Positions 1 to 6,013 of a DNA stretch of 6,213 bases are shown in pieces. The number at the start of each line of letters is the position of its first letter. Within the stretch, counting starts at the first letter, position 1. Both the position numbers and the translations under genes were made by a program. This DNA comes from Ruminococcaceae bacterium UBA5396 (GTDB lineage Bacteria > Bacillota > Clostridia > Oscillospirales > Acutalibacteraceae), in the NCBI GenBank assembly GCA_002410715.1, contig DHOG01000097.1, positions 15,115 to 21,327 on the forward strand, read 5' to 3'. Below the pieces are notes generated by a model. The model saw nothing but the letters and a program-made list of their open reading frames with translations, had not been told where the DNA came from and searched no databases.

Positions 1-218
1 TTCAAAGATGCTTCGCACTTTTTCCGAAAGTGGCATGCTTTTTTAAAGATATTTCGCATCTTTTCCGAAAGTGGCATGCTTTTTCAAAGATATTTCGCAT
101 CTTTTCCGAAAGTGTACTGGCATGCTTTTTCAAAGGTGCTTCGCACTTTTCCGAAAGTATTGACATGCTTTTTCGAAGATGTTTCACATCTTGTCCGAAG
201 GTGCTGCACGTCTTTTCC
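1..218. repeat. Degenerate tandem array of 41-46 bp hairpin-forming units
   Basis: Units begin at 4, 45, 86, 132 and 175 (periods 41, 41, 46, 43), with a shortened degenerate copy at about 197-218. The array is cut by the left window edge. Each unit reads roughly AAAGATGCTTCGCA-CTTTTCCG followed by AAAGTGGCATGC-TTTTTC, so it consists of two half-units of about 20 nt, each of the form AAAG...CTTT and each able to fold as a small hairpin. The first half-unit keeps pairing while its bases change: GTGC/GCAC around TTC at 136-146 becomes ATGT/ACAT around TTC at 179-189, and unit 5 has a perfect 7-bp stem (176-182 with 186-192). Length variation is mainly a 0-5 nt insertion before GCATGC. The periods are not multiples of three, so a repeated protein is unlikely. 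No function is known to me. Confidence 0.85.
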
Positions 219-227
219 TAAACATTC

Positions 228-270
228 AAAAACGCTTGTGCGCCATATTTATGGCACGCAAGCGTTTTTT
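228..270. terminator. Strong bidirectional rho-independent terminator
   Basis: Arms 228-246 and 251-269 pair over 19 positions with one G-T wobble and one C-A mismatch, around the loop ATTT (247-250). The stem is flanked by A5 on the left and T6 on the right, so both strands give a hairpin followed by a U tract. On the minus strand it could end the tadA operon, about 335 nt beyond the tadA stop; on the plus strand it could end transcription arriving from the repeat array or from a gene left of the window. The structure is clear; which transcript it serves is not. Confidence 0.85.
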
Positions 271-346
271 GGCTTTGCATGAATCCCGATTGTACAATTG
301 TGTTTTATGCAATGATCGTCATGAATCTCTGCATTTAATTCCCATC

Positions 347-373
347 CGTAGGGAACGCTGTCCTCAGCGTTCC
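347..373. repeat. GTAGGG-type stem-loop, copy 1
   Basis: A perfect 9-bp stem, GGAACGCTG (352-360) with CAGCGTTCC (365-373), encloses the loop TCCT. It is preceded by CCGTA (346-350), so the left side reads GTAGGG. No T tract follows on either strand, so it is not a typical intrinsic terminator. A second element of the same form lies about 60 bp to the right. Confidence 0.75.
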
Positions 374-405
374 GCTTGTACATATATATCAAATGTAATT
401 GGGGT

Positions 406-431
406 AGTAGGGCAAGGGTTCTACCCTTGCC
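406..431. repeat. GTAGGG-type stem-loop, copy 2
   Basis: A perfect 9-bp stem, GGCAAGGGT (411-419) with ACCCTTGCC (423-431), encloses the loop TCT, again preceded by GTAG so that the left side reads GTAGGG. The arms differ entirely from copy 1 although the layout is the same. No T tract follows. Confidence 0.75.
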
Positions 432-453
432 AAATATGAATATGGTTGGACAT

Positions 454-522
454 AATGCAATATTTATTAACCATACATTTTCGTAAACGTATTTAATTTT
501 AGATTTCATGGTCAATTGCATT
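454..522. repeat. Long imperfect inverted repeat
   Basis: The left arm holds AATGCAAT (454-461) and ACCAT (470-474). The right arm holds ATGGT (508-512) and ATTGCATT (515-522). Together they give 13 paired bases split by an asymmetric internal loop (8 nt against 2 nt). Inside lies a weaker imperfect palindrome around TCGT (about 474-491). The region is very AT-rich, so part of this could be chance; the 8-bp outer arm is the strongest part. Confidence 0.45.
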
Positions 523-544
523 CACTATATTTAATAATGGCGGT

Positions 545-600
545 ATTCCATTCGGGCGAACGCAGTTCATCCCTACGCTACTCCCTCCGGCTAATGGAAT
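545..600. repeat. 56-bp inverted-repeat element with internal GTAGGG hairpin
   Basis: Perfect 8-bp terminal inverted repeats, ATTCCATT (545-552) and AATGGAAT (593-600), enclose a third GTAGGG-type hairpin in reverse orientation: GGG/CCC (554-556 with 571-573) and GAAC/GTTC (558-561 with 565-568) around GCA. On the minus strand this reads GTAGGG into the stem, as in the two copies at 347-431. The element starts 5 bases past the tadA stop codon, so it would form the first 3' structure of the operon mRNA. It has no T tract, so it may protect the 3' end or be a small interspersed element rather than a terminator. Confidence 0.6.
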
Positions 601-605
601 TGTTT

Positions 606-1067
606 TCACCGACGGCGGAGCTGTTGAAAAAATTCACGCAGCAGCTCGGCAGATTCATCCGAAAGCAGTCCGCCCTCACAAATCGGACGGTGGTTATAAG
701 GCATTTCAAATAGATTTGTTACCGAACCGCATGAACCCGCCTTCAGGTCGGCAGCCCCAAAAATAACGCGGTCAATTCGTGCGTTGATGATGGCACCGGC
801 GCACATCGGGCAAGGCTCTAACGTAACATATAATTCGCAATCAAAAAGCCGCCATCCGCATCGGCTGCGACAGGCATTGTGAATGGCTTCAATTTCGGCA
901 TGGGCAAGGGCATTTTTTTCAATTTCCCGTCTGTTGCGTCCCCTGCCTACGATTTCGCCTTTATGAACAATTACGGCTCCTACCGGAACCTCGCCCTCGG
1001 CCGCTGCTTCTTTTGCCAGCTCCAGTGCCTGTCTCATAAAATATTCGGAGCAGACATGACCCTCCAT
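606..1067 (-). CDS. tadA: tRNA-specific adenosine deaminase (A34 to inosine)
   Basis: This 153-residue zinc-dependent deaminase of the CDA fold is expected to convert adenosine-34 to inosine at the wobble position of tRNA-Arg(ACG) in the cytoplasm. The signature is complete: H56-A-E58 supplies a zinc ligand and the proton-shuttling glutamate, and P85-C86-P-M-C89 supplies the other two zinc ligands. EVPVGAV (26-32) and the late DLKAGSCGS (107-115) are also typical of TadA, and the length is normal. The ATG start is supported by GGAGGAA (1075-1081) at 7-nt spacing; an internal Met11 would also give a plausible protein but lacks that site. The start shares its A with the TGA stop of the CPBP protease gene (TGATG), so translation is probably coupled. 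The neighbours dnaX and recR, common beside tadA in Firmicutes, are not in this window. Confidence 0.96.
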   Translation of the reverse strand: MEGHVCSEYFMRQALELAKEAAAEGEVPVGAVIVHKGEIVGRGRNRREIEKNALAHAEIEAIHNACRSRCGWRLFDCELYVTLEPCPMCAGAIINARIDRVIFGAADLKAGSCGSVTNLFEMPYNHRPICEGGLLSDESAELLREFFQQLRRR

Positions 1068-2095
1068 CAGGCAGTTCCTCCAAACAGTGTATTAACTACG
1101 GTAAGAAGTAAGAAAATAACCAGGCTGGCAATCATGGCAGGTGCAAGGAGAAGACTTCCTGCAAGACGTGAAGATGCCATCTGCTGGGGATGACTCTGTT
1201 GGCGCCGTATAATAGGATCACCCATTGCATACAGAATAACGATTGCCACCAAGCCGATCATGCCAATTAGAGAGAATACAATCAAGATCATTTTCTGATT
1301 CTGTTCTGTTGTTAAATACAGACCGGCATAAGAAAGCAGTGTGGACATAAAATTATTTAGAAAATGAAGAATCACTGCAATCCAAATGTGACCGGTTTTC
1401 ACTGCAAGATAGCCGCATGCCAAGCCCACCAAAAAAGCGAATGGTATCTGCAATATATTACCATGCATGAGCGCAAATAATATGGATGAAACAAGTACGG
1501 CAAAAAAATCGCCATAGGGACGAAGGGTGCGGAGGATATACCCACGATAGACCATCTCTTCAAAAATGGCAGGAAGCAGCGCGAACACGACAATATTGAT
1601 AATCAAGCTGACATAATTCTTTTCCATATAGTCAGGCATGGCGGGGCGCTTCAAGCCGATATTCTCTAAAAAATAGAGTATATAGCTTGCGGCGAAATTA
1701 GCAAGGATACAAATCGACAAGCCTGCAAGCAAAGCCAGTATTACAAAATGAAAACCCAATTTCCGCTGTTCCCGGATTTTGATACGTGAAAAAGGATTGA
1801 TACGCCGACCTGCAATCAAGGCCACAATAGGCGCGGGAAGCCCCATTCCGATGGTATAGGCAACCCCATACAAAATCAGAAATCCTGTATTACCCAGCCC
1901 GTAATAATTTTGATTAACGGATTCAATCATGCCAATAAGTTTCAAAACGTAAACCAGTATGATAAAGATAACCTGCAAAAGGATGGTTTGAGAGAGTGTG
2001 ATAAAACCGACAAAATTAGAGTCGTGCCGAAGCGAACGACTTTGCTGCTCATGTTCGCCGCCCTGCTGCCAATTGTTGGAGCTATAACCCGCCAT
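1067..2095 (-). CDS. CPBP-family intramembrane glutamic protease (CAAX protease-like)
   Basis: This 342-residue polytopic membrane protein has about eight predicted hydrophobic segments. It carries the three motifs of the CPBP/Abi (Rce1-like) family: E179-E180-x3-R184, F207-x3-H211, and H244-x3-N248 (HFLNN). These form the membrane-buried active site of Rce1-type glutamic proteases. The substrate cannot be told from sequence; bacterial members have been tied to bacteriocin immunity, signalling and envelope functions. The N-terminal 28 residues are hydrophilic and rich in Gln, Ser and Asn, probably cytoplasmic, and the C terminus adds a polar loop (about 293-310) and a last membrane helix (about 311-335). 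The start lies 17 nt after the GtrA stop; the only nearby ribosome site, GAAAGG at 2108-2113, has a long 12-nt spacing, so coupling with the gene before it is likely. Its own stop overlaps the tadA start by one base. Confidence 0.92.
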   Translation of the reverse strand: MAGYSSNNWQQGGEHEQQSRSLRHDSNFVGFITLSQTILLQVIFIILVYVLKLIGMIESVNQNYYGLGNTGFLILYGVAYTIGMGLPAPIVALIAGRRINPFSRIKIREQRKLGFHFVILALLAGLSICILANFAASYILYFLENIGLKRPAMPDYMEKNYVSLIINIVVFALLPAIFEEMVYRGYILRTLRPYGDFFAVLVSSILFALMHGNILQIPFAFLVGLACGYLAVKTGHIWIAVILHFLNNFMSTLLSYAGLYLTTEQNQKMILIVFSLIGMIGLVAIVILYAMGDPIIRRQQSHPQQMASSRLAGSLLLAPAMIASLVIFLLLTVVNTLFGGTA

Positions 2096-2112
2096 ATTAA
2101 GCTCATGCCTTT

Positions 2113-2988
2113 CTAATCTGAATTAGGACTGTTTATAAATATAATTCGTTTGCTGAAAAGATAATTCATAATCAGCACAATAATATTCGCAAGAATTTTA
2201 GAAAATCCACCGTTGATATGGCCAACATCAACCATCAGCCACATCATCGCCTCATCCACTCCGAAAGACAGCAATCGGGCGCCAATAAAAAGTCCGAATT
2301 CTCTCAACGCCTCTGCCGCCGTGTCTTTGTGTGACTGAAAAACAAACAGCTTGTTCACCGCATAGGCAAACAAGACGGCAGCAACCCATGCAATCGCATT
2401 GCTTACAAGGTTGTGAAGTCCAAACGTATTATAACACACGCCGTATGCCATCATATTGACCAGCGTACTGAGAACACCGAAAAAGACATAACTGATTGTT
2501 TCGCGGTTGAGTATGCGCGGAAACCGATTCAGCAGATAGCCGAAAAGAGAAAGTGCCGCAAGCGCTGTCAGTCCGCCCAGAATGTTCAAAAAGAAGTCAA
2601 TAATGCGGAAGGGCTTGTTTTGTAACAGCATCCCAAGAAACAGATTCGCCGCGGCAAGGGCGATTGTGCAGCCCATGGAGATCACTGGGGCACGCCGCCG
2701 TCCACTCCAGCCGCCAAACACATACCAAAAAAGACCTGCAAGCACCGCATAGCCTGCCATCAGCAGAGCGATCTCGGCAATCATAATCATCAAATAATGA
2801 TAATCCTTTGAACCGGATGAAGCAAAAAGCAGGTTTAATAACCACTTTAATCCCTCGGCTGTCAGTAGACTGATTTTGTTAAAATACTGAATAGGCAGAA
2901 CAGAGAAAACCGTCAGAAGCAGCCCCCAAATGGCTGTCAAGGCAGTAAGCCCAATTGAATATCTTCTTTTTCTATGTGAATCGGTCAT
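2113..2988 (-). CDS. VanZ-like/GtrA two-domain membrane protein
   Basis: Residues about 164-285 form a four-helix GtrA domain: SYVFFGVLSTLVN (166-178), then VNKLFVFQ (211-218), and a closing NYLFSKRIIF (275-284). GtrA proteins are thought to move or support transfer of undecaprenyl-phosphate-linked sugars across the membrane for envelope glycosylation. The extra N-terminal part (about 10-155) has around four membrane helices and ends in Q123...IIDFFLNILGG (129-139), which resembles the Q...D-x3-N-x2-GG end of VanZ-like domains; the upstream acidic residue of VanZ appears absent. A plain GtrA protein is usually about 120-150 residues, so at 291 residues this is roughly double. The VanZ assignment is my inference, the GtrA assignment is secure. 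The ATG is the first usable start, since an in-frame TGA lies three codons before it. The nearest purine-rich site, GGGAAAGG (3003-3010), is 14 nt away, so initiation may be weak or coupled. Confidence 0.85.
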   Translation of the reverse strand: MTDSHRKRRYSIGLTALTAIWGLLLTVFSVLPIQYFNKISLLTAEGLKWLLNLLFASSGSKDYHYLMIMIAEIALLMAGYAVLAGLFWYVFGGWSGRRRAPVISMGCTIALAAANLFLGMLLQNKPFRIIDFFLNILGGLTALAALSLFGYLLNRFPRILNRETISYVFFGVLSTLVNMMAYGVCYNTFGLHNLVSNAIAWVAAVLFAYAVNKLFVFQSHKDTAAEALREFGLFIGARLLSFGVDEAMMWLMVDVGHINGGFSKILANIIVLIMNYLFSKRIIFINSPNSD

Positions 2989-3002
2989 TCGGTATCATCA
3001 TA

Positions 3003-3039
3003 CCTTTCCCAAAACAGCCGACACTTGGTTTTTCAGCTG
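3003..3039 (-). terminator. Weak hairpin plus T4 between HAD and GtrA genes (possible attenuator)
   Basis: On the minus strand, CAGCTGA (3033-3039) pairs with TCGGCTG (3015-3021), 7 bp with one G-T wobble and an 11-nt loop, followed directly by TTTT (3011-3014). The left arm includes the HAD stop codon. The T tract is short and runs into GGGAAAGG, the likely ribosome site of the GtrA gene (3003-3010), so this may be a partial terminator, an attenuator, or chance. Confidence 0.25.
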
Positions 3040-3803
3040 GTCAAATATTTATTAAGAGTCAAGGCTACACCGCTCTCCGAAAGGGGGGCGGTAATTTCAT
3101 CTGCAGCTGATTTCACAGCTTGTGTGGCATTGCCCATTGCAACGCCTATACCTGCAAATTGGAGCATATCAAGGTCATTCGGGCTGTCACCAAAAGCAAC
3201 ACTGTCCTTATAGTCAATTCCAACGGCATCCAAAACCCGCCGCATACCGGCTGATTTACTGTTTCCTTGGGGCACAAACTCCAAAAAACCTCCATGGTCA
3301 ATTATGTTGAAATCTGCATAAAATTTGTCAGAAAAGGGTCTGCAGCTTTGGGCCTCCGCCGAGAATTTTAATACAGCCTGTCCTGCAAATTCACCTTTTT
3401 GGGGAACAAACGCATCGGGGTCACTGATTTTATGCCAGTCGCATCCCCAGTTGTTGTTGCCGGGATTGATTACATACAGGCTTTGCTCCCCCTCAAGAAT
3501 ACATAAACCACCGTTTGTGGTGAATAATTCAATGATCCTGCCTATGATAAACGGATCAATTTCCTTTCGGTAAATCATATTTCCGCCAAGCGTAATATGA
3601 GTACCGCCACCTGCGATTATCCCATCAAAGCCAATATCCAGGATTGAATCATATATATGACAGGGCGTTCGCCCTGTACATAGAAACACAGAATGTCCCC
3701 GCGCCCTGACAGCACGTATCGCCTCAACATCCTGCATGGAAGCAGGCAGGTTATGCTCAGCCAATGTTCCGTCCAGGTCAAAGAAAAATGCCTTTTTTGT
3801 CAC
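3033..3803 (-). CDS. Cof-like HAD-superfamily phosphatase (HAD-IIB type)
   Basis: This 256-residue cytoplasmic hydrolase probably acts on a small phosphorylated metabolite such as a sugar phosphate or nucleotide; the substrate cannot be assigned. All HAD motifs are present: motif I FDLDGTL (nucleophile D9, acid/base D11), motif II LCTGR with T43, motif III K183 (GNSKSAGM), and motif IV GDSPNDLDML (205-214) with Mg-binding acidic residues. The region between motifs II and III fits the C2-type cap of Cof/YbiV proteins, as does the length. I chose the GTG start at 3803 because GGGAAGGA (3812-3819) sits 8 nt before it and the protein then begins directly ahead of motif I. An open frame extends upstream to an ATG at 3959, but that part lies inside the amidohydrolase gene and encodes nothing HAD-like. 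The gene begins 26 nt after the amidohydrolase stop. Confidence 0.93.
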   Translation of the reverse strand: MTKKAFFFDLDGTLAEHNLPASMQDVEAIRAVRARGHSVFLCTGRTPCHIYDSILDIGFDGIIAGGGTHITLGGNMIYRKEIDPFIIGRIIELFTTNGGLCILEGEQSLYVINPGNNNWGCDWHKISDPDAFVPQKGEFAGQAVLKFSAEAQSCRPFSDKFYADFNIIDHGGFLEFVPQGNSKSAGMRRVLDAVGIDYKDSVAFGDSPNDLDMLQFAGIGVAMGNATQAVKSAADEITAPLSESGVALTLNKYLTS

Positions 3804-3829
3804 CGTGTTCGTCCTTCCCGTTATGTTTT

Positions 3830-4672
3830 TTACTTGCAATGAATTCCAAGCAATTTGGCAGCATTCCCCCCCAGTATTGCATCGCATTCCTGCTGCGTAA
3901 AGCTGTACTTCTCCAGAAATCGCCTTGCATACTGTAGTGTGTATGCTTGATCCGCCCATGGAGAATCTGTTCCAAAAAGCACATGATCCGCTCCGATGGC
4001 ACGAATCATACCTGCAAACCGCTCATGCTGCTCGGGGTGTATTTCCAAGCTAAAGCTGGTATCGACATAAAACCCCATACCGGAATACAAGCCCTCCGCC
4101 TCTTCCCACATACGAAACGCCCCCATGTGGGCAAGAATGATTGTCGCATCGGGAACGTTTTCACGCAATCTGACAAAATGCGCGGGGGTACCATGGACAG
4201 GGGGAGGCAGACCGATGTCGCTGCCTGCATGAAACAAAACACATAAATCAAGCTCGGCGGCACGGCGAACCACCGCAATGGTGTTTGCATCGTCGGCATA
4301 GCATCCCTGATATTCGGGGTGAAGCTTGATTCCGCCGAGTCCCAGCTCTTTGATATGCGCAAGCTCATCCAATGCATCCGGACTGTTGGGATGGACACTG
4401 CCAAAGGAACGGAGCCGATCCATTCGGTTGACCTGGGCAGCAAAATGATTCAGCGTTACGGAAGAACGAGGAGCTGTGGCAACCGGCATAACGACAGAGA
4501 GGTCAATCCCTGCCGCCTTGGATGATGCCGTAAGACCAGATACAGTGGCATCGGTATAGGGCGCATCCGGATCGCTGTTTGGTTCCTGATGGCGCAAACT
4601 CTGAACCAGCCTTGTAAGCGCTTTTTGCGCCAGTGTATCGGGAAATACATGGGTGTGAAAATCTACAATCAA
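3830..4672 (-). CDS. Metal-dependent amidohydrolase, Amidohydro_2 family
   Basis: This 280-residue TIM-barrel metal hydrolase belongs to the family that includes ACMS and resorcylate decarboxylases and related TatD-like enzymes. Visible metal and catalytic motifs in order are DFHTHVFP (H6, H8), GIKLHPEYQ (H118), LFHAGSD (H148), LAHMGAF (H182) and FGTDSPW (D236), the full set expected for an active enzyme. No lysine carbamylation site can be assigned from sequence alone. It could be a C-C/C-N hydrolase or a decarboxylase; the substrate is unknown. The start is a TTG, supported by GAAGGAAG (4682-4689) at 9-nt spacing and by beginning directly before the first metal-binding motif; no ATG or GTG in frame fits. 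It starts 24 nt after the glycoside hydrolase stop and precedes the HAD gene by 26 nt, so the two soluble hydrolases are probably made together. Confidence 0.93.
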   Translation of the reverse strand: MIVDFHTHVFPDTLAQKALTRLVQSLRHQEPNSDPDAPYTDATVSGLTASSKAAGIDLSVVMPVATAPRSSVTLNHFAAQVNRMDRLRSFGSVHPNSPDALDELAHIKELGLGGIKLHPEYQGCYADDANTIAVVRRAAELDLCVLFHAGSDIGLPPPVHGTPAHFVRLRENVPDATIILAHMGAFRMWEEAEGLYSGMGFYVDTSFSLEIHPEQHERFAGMIRAIGADHVLFGTDSPWADQAYTLQYARRFLEKYSFTQQECDAILGGNAAKLLGIHCK

Positions 4673-4696
4673 TGCTGTCGTCTTCCTTCGCTTAAA

Positions 4697-5962
4697 TTAC
4701 CCTTTTATTGAATCAAAATCGTATGCTCCGTTGGGATGGTATAGAATAAAGGATGCCTTGTCCCCCAATGCTTCGGTAACCGCCTTGATTTGTCCGTTTA
4801 CCTGATCGGCGTTATAGTCTTTTGCCTGAAGCCATGGCATAATGTCAGGACGTCCGTCCTTCTCCATAAGCTCAAGACGCAGGCTGATTTGTCCCGCGGC
4901 AAGCTTTACAGCGTCGTAGGGACTGCCGGACGGGTTTGTGAGGGTGGTTTCCCCTGCCTTAAGCTTTTTGCCCAGGGTGGAGGGCATTAATACAGGGGCA
5001 ATAGTATCGGCACCCAAGGTTACAGGATTGCCGCCAAACGGCTCTGTGCCGTCCCCAAACGCCGATAAGCCGGGCATTGCCTGAATCACCTTACAATGAT
5101 CACCCACAGCGGTATTCAAGTCCCGAACAAACCTTTTAAGAACCTCGATATGAGATAGGGATGTCAGCTCCGAATCGCCGTAAAACGCCCTTGAAGTCTG
5201 GTTGGGGAATTGTACGCCGTCAATTATGACCGCACTGAACCCCGAATCCGCAAGCTCTTCCGCCAGACCGATGATATAACGATGCGCATCAGGGGCATAG
5301 GGGTTGAGCCAGGGTTTGCCCCCTTTTTCTTTGGAGTTGTCAAGCCAGGTGTAGGAGGGATATTCTTCAAGCTTGATTTTTGCCGATGGCAGATTAAAAG
5401 GAGACAACGGGTCACGGAAGGCATAAATCCTCGGAATGGCAATAAATCCCTTATCCTTAATCCTTCGGTTTATCGCCTTCAAATCGTCCAATGCGACGGC
5501 ATTATCAGAGGCAGCCTTTGATTTATCGGCAAGCTGGGTCGCCGATTTATAATGAAGCACACCCTTCTCATCCTTCAGATCAAAAACTACCGCGTTGAAT
5601 CCCGCATCTGCAGCTTGACCCAGCACCGAGTCCAGATTCCCTTGGTCGGTTAATGCTGATACTTTGATATAAAAAGCACGCAGACTACCGATGTCACCGG
5701 GCGTGACAGAAGTATTTCCGGTGGTTGTGGTGGTACTGGGCGACGTACTATTGGATGAAATGGTGGTTTTGGTGCTTGACGAGGTTTCGGCAGGTCTGCT
5801 GTCATTCTCAAGTATGAGTTTTGCAGATAAAAATCCGGCGGGGATGATCATAAGTGCCAAAATGCCCAATCCGATTTTTTTCAGTATTGCTTTCCGGCGG
5901 TTATGCTTGTTGAAAACGTTGGGGCCTCGCCGATGAATTTTTTTGCCTTTTCTACGAGACAT
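4697..5962 (-). CDS. Membrane-anchored putative glycoside hydrolase, DUF4015-type
   Basis: This 421-residue protein has a very basic N terminus (1-29), one hydrophobic anchor (about 30-50), a Ser/Thr-rich linker (59-88) and an extracellular catalytic-like domain (about 93-421). The N terminus fits an uncleaved signal anchor with the bulk outside the cell. The domain resembles the DUF4015 putative glycoside hydrolase family (TIM-barrel): FDLKDEKGVLHY (127-138), IPRIYAFRDPL (176-186), W206 and KPWLNPYAPD (216-225), and GFSAVIIDGVQFP (241-253). In the usual family motif, GFDEIQFDYIRFP, the first acidic pair and the Arg are present; here they are S243, A244 and Q251, while D248 is kept, so activity may be altered. 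Its substrate is unknown; a cell-wall or surface polysaccharide is a guess. The ATG has an excellent site, AGGGAGG (5970-5976), at 7-nt spacing. It is the first gene of the operon. Confidence 0.85.
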   Translation of the reverse strand: MSRRKGKKIHRRGPNVFNKHNRRKAILKKIGLGILALMIIPAGFLSAKLILENDSRPAETSSSTKTTISSNSTSPSTTTTTGNTSVTPGDIGSLRAFYIKVSALTDQGNLDSVLGQAADAGFNAVVFDLKDEKGVLHYKSATQLADKSKAASDNAVALDDLKAINRRIKDKGFIAIPRIYAFRDPLSPFNLPSAKIKLEEYPSYTWLDNSKEKGGKPWLNPYAPDAHRYIIGLAEELADSGFSAVIIDGVQFPNQTSRAFYGDSELTSLSHIEVLKRFVRDLNTAVGDHCKVIQAMPGLSAFGDGTEPFGGNPVTLGADTIAPVLMPSTLGKKLKAGETTLTNPSGSPYDAVKLAAGQISLRLELMEKDGRPDIMPWLQAKDYNADQVNGQIKAVTEALGDKASFILYHPNGAYDFDSIKG

Positions 5963-5969
5963 ATCAATT

Positions 5970-5976
5970 CCTCCCT
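5970..5976 (-). promoter_or_regulatory. Strong ribosome binding site of the DUF4015 gene
   Basis: AGGGAGG on the minus strand, 7 nt before the ATG at 5962, is close to the anti-SD complement and fixes this start rather than any later one. Confidence 0.85.
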
Positions 5977-6013
5977 ACCCTGATTGTTGGCATTCCTTAT
6001 ATAGATTAACCAT

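Larger units (their letters stand above)
271..605. other. Gene-free stretch rich in stem-loops
   Basis: I see no credible coding region, tRNA or SRP RNA between the terminator at 228-270 and the tadA stop codon. Open frames here lack ribosome binding sites and run through perfect hairpins. The stretch holds a 10-bp palindrome ATTGTACAAT (289-298), the direct repeat CATGAATC at 279-286 and 320-327, and the four stem-loops listed separately (352-373, 411-431, 454-522, 545-600). Base composition is AT-rich outside the hairpins, unlike the neighbouring genes. Confidence 0.7.

Noticed and set aside
2..187. Repeat-rich small protein on the minus strand
   Set aside because: The unit periods are not multiples of three, so successive units are read in different frames; open frames exist on both strands only because the repeats lack stop codons. 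No ribosome site precedes the start.
1..218. CRISPR array
   Set aside because: The 41-46 bp periodicity comes from whole units that resemble each other throughout; there are no unique spacers of constant length between identical repeats, and no cas genes are nearby.
249..521. 90-residue minus-strand open frame
   Set aside because: It has no ribosome binding site, runs through two perfect hairpins and into the terminator, and its composition is unlike the neighbouring genes.
271..605. SRP RNA or tRNA downstream of tadA
   Set aside because: In many Firmicutes tadA is followed by the SRP RNA gene and dnaX. I looked for the conserved SRP loop sequence and for tRNA T-loop motifs on both strands and found neither.
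2972..3001. Nine-residue leader peptide overlapping the GtrA start
   Set aside because: ATG ATG at 2996-3001 opens a short frame ending in TAG, but GGGAAAGG is too close to it (1-4 nt) for a normal start and the peptide has no regulatory codon run.
3804..3959. 52-residue N-terminal extension of the HAD phosphatase from an ATG at 3959
   Set aside because: It lies inside the conserved 3' part of the amidohydrolase gene in another frame, has no HAD-like sequence, and the GTG at 3803 has a well-spaced ribosome site directly before motif I.
5963..6013. Riboswitch or structured leader before the DUF4015 gene
   Set aside because: The leader is only about 45 nt, with no conserved aptamer pattern or terminator hairpin.
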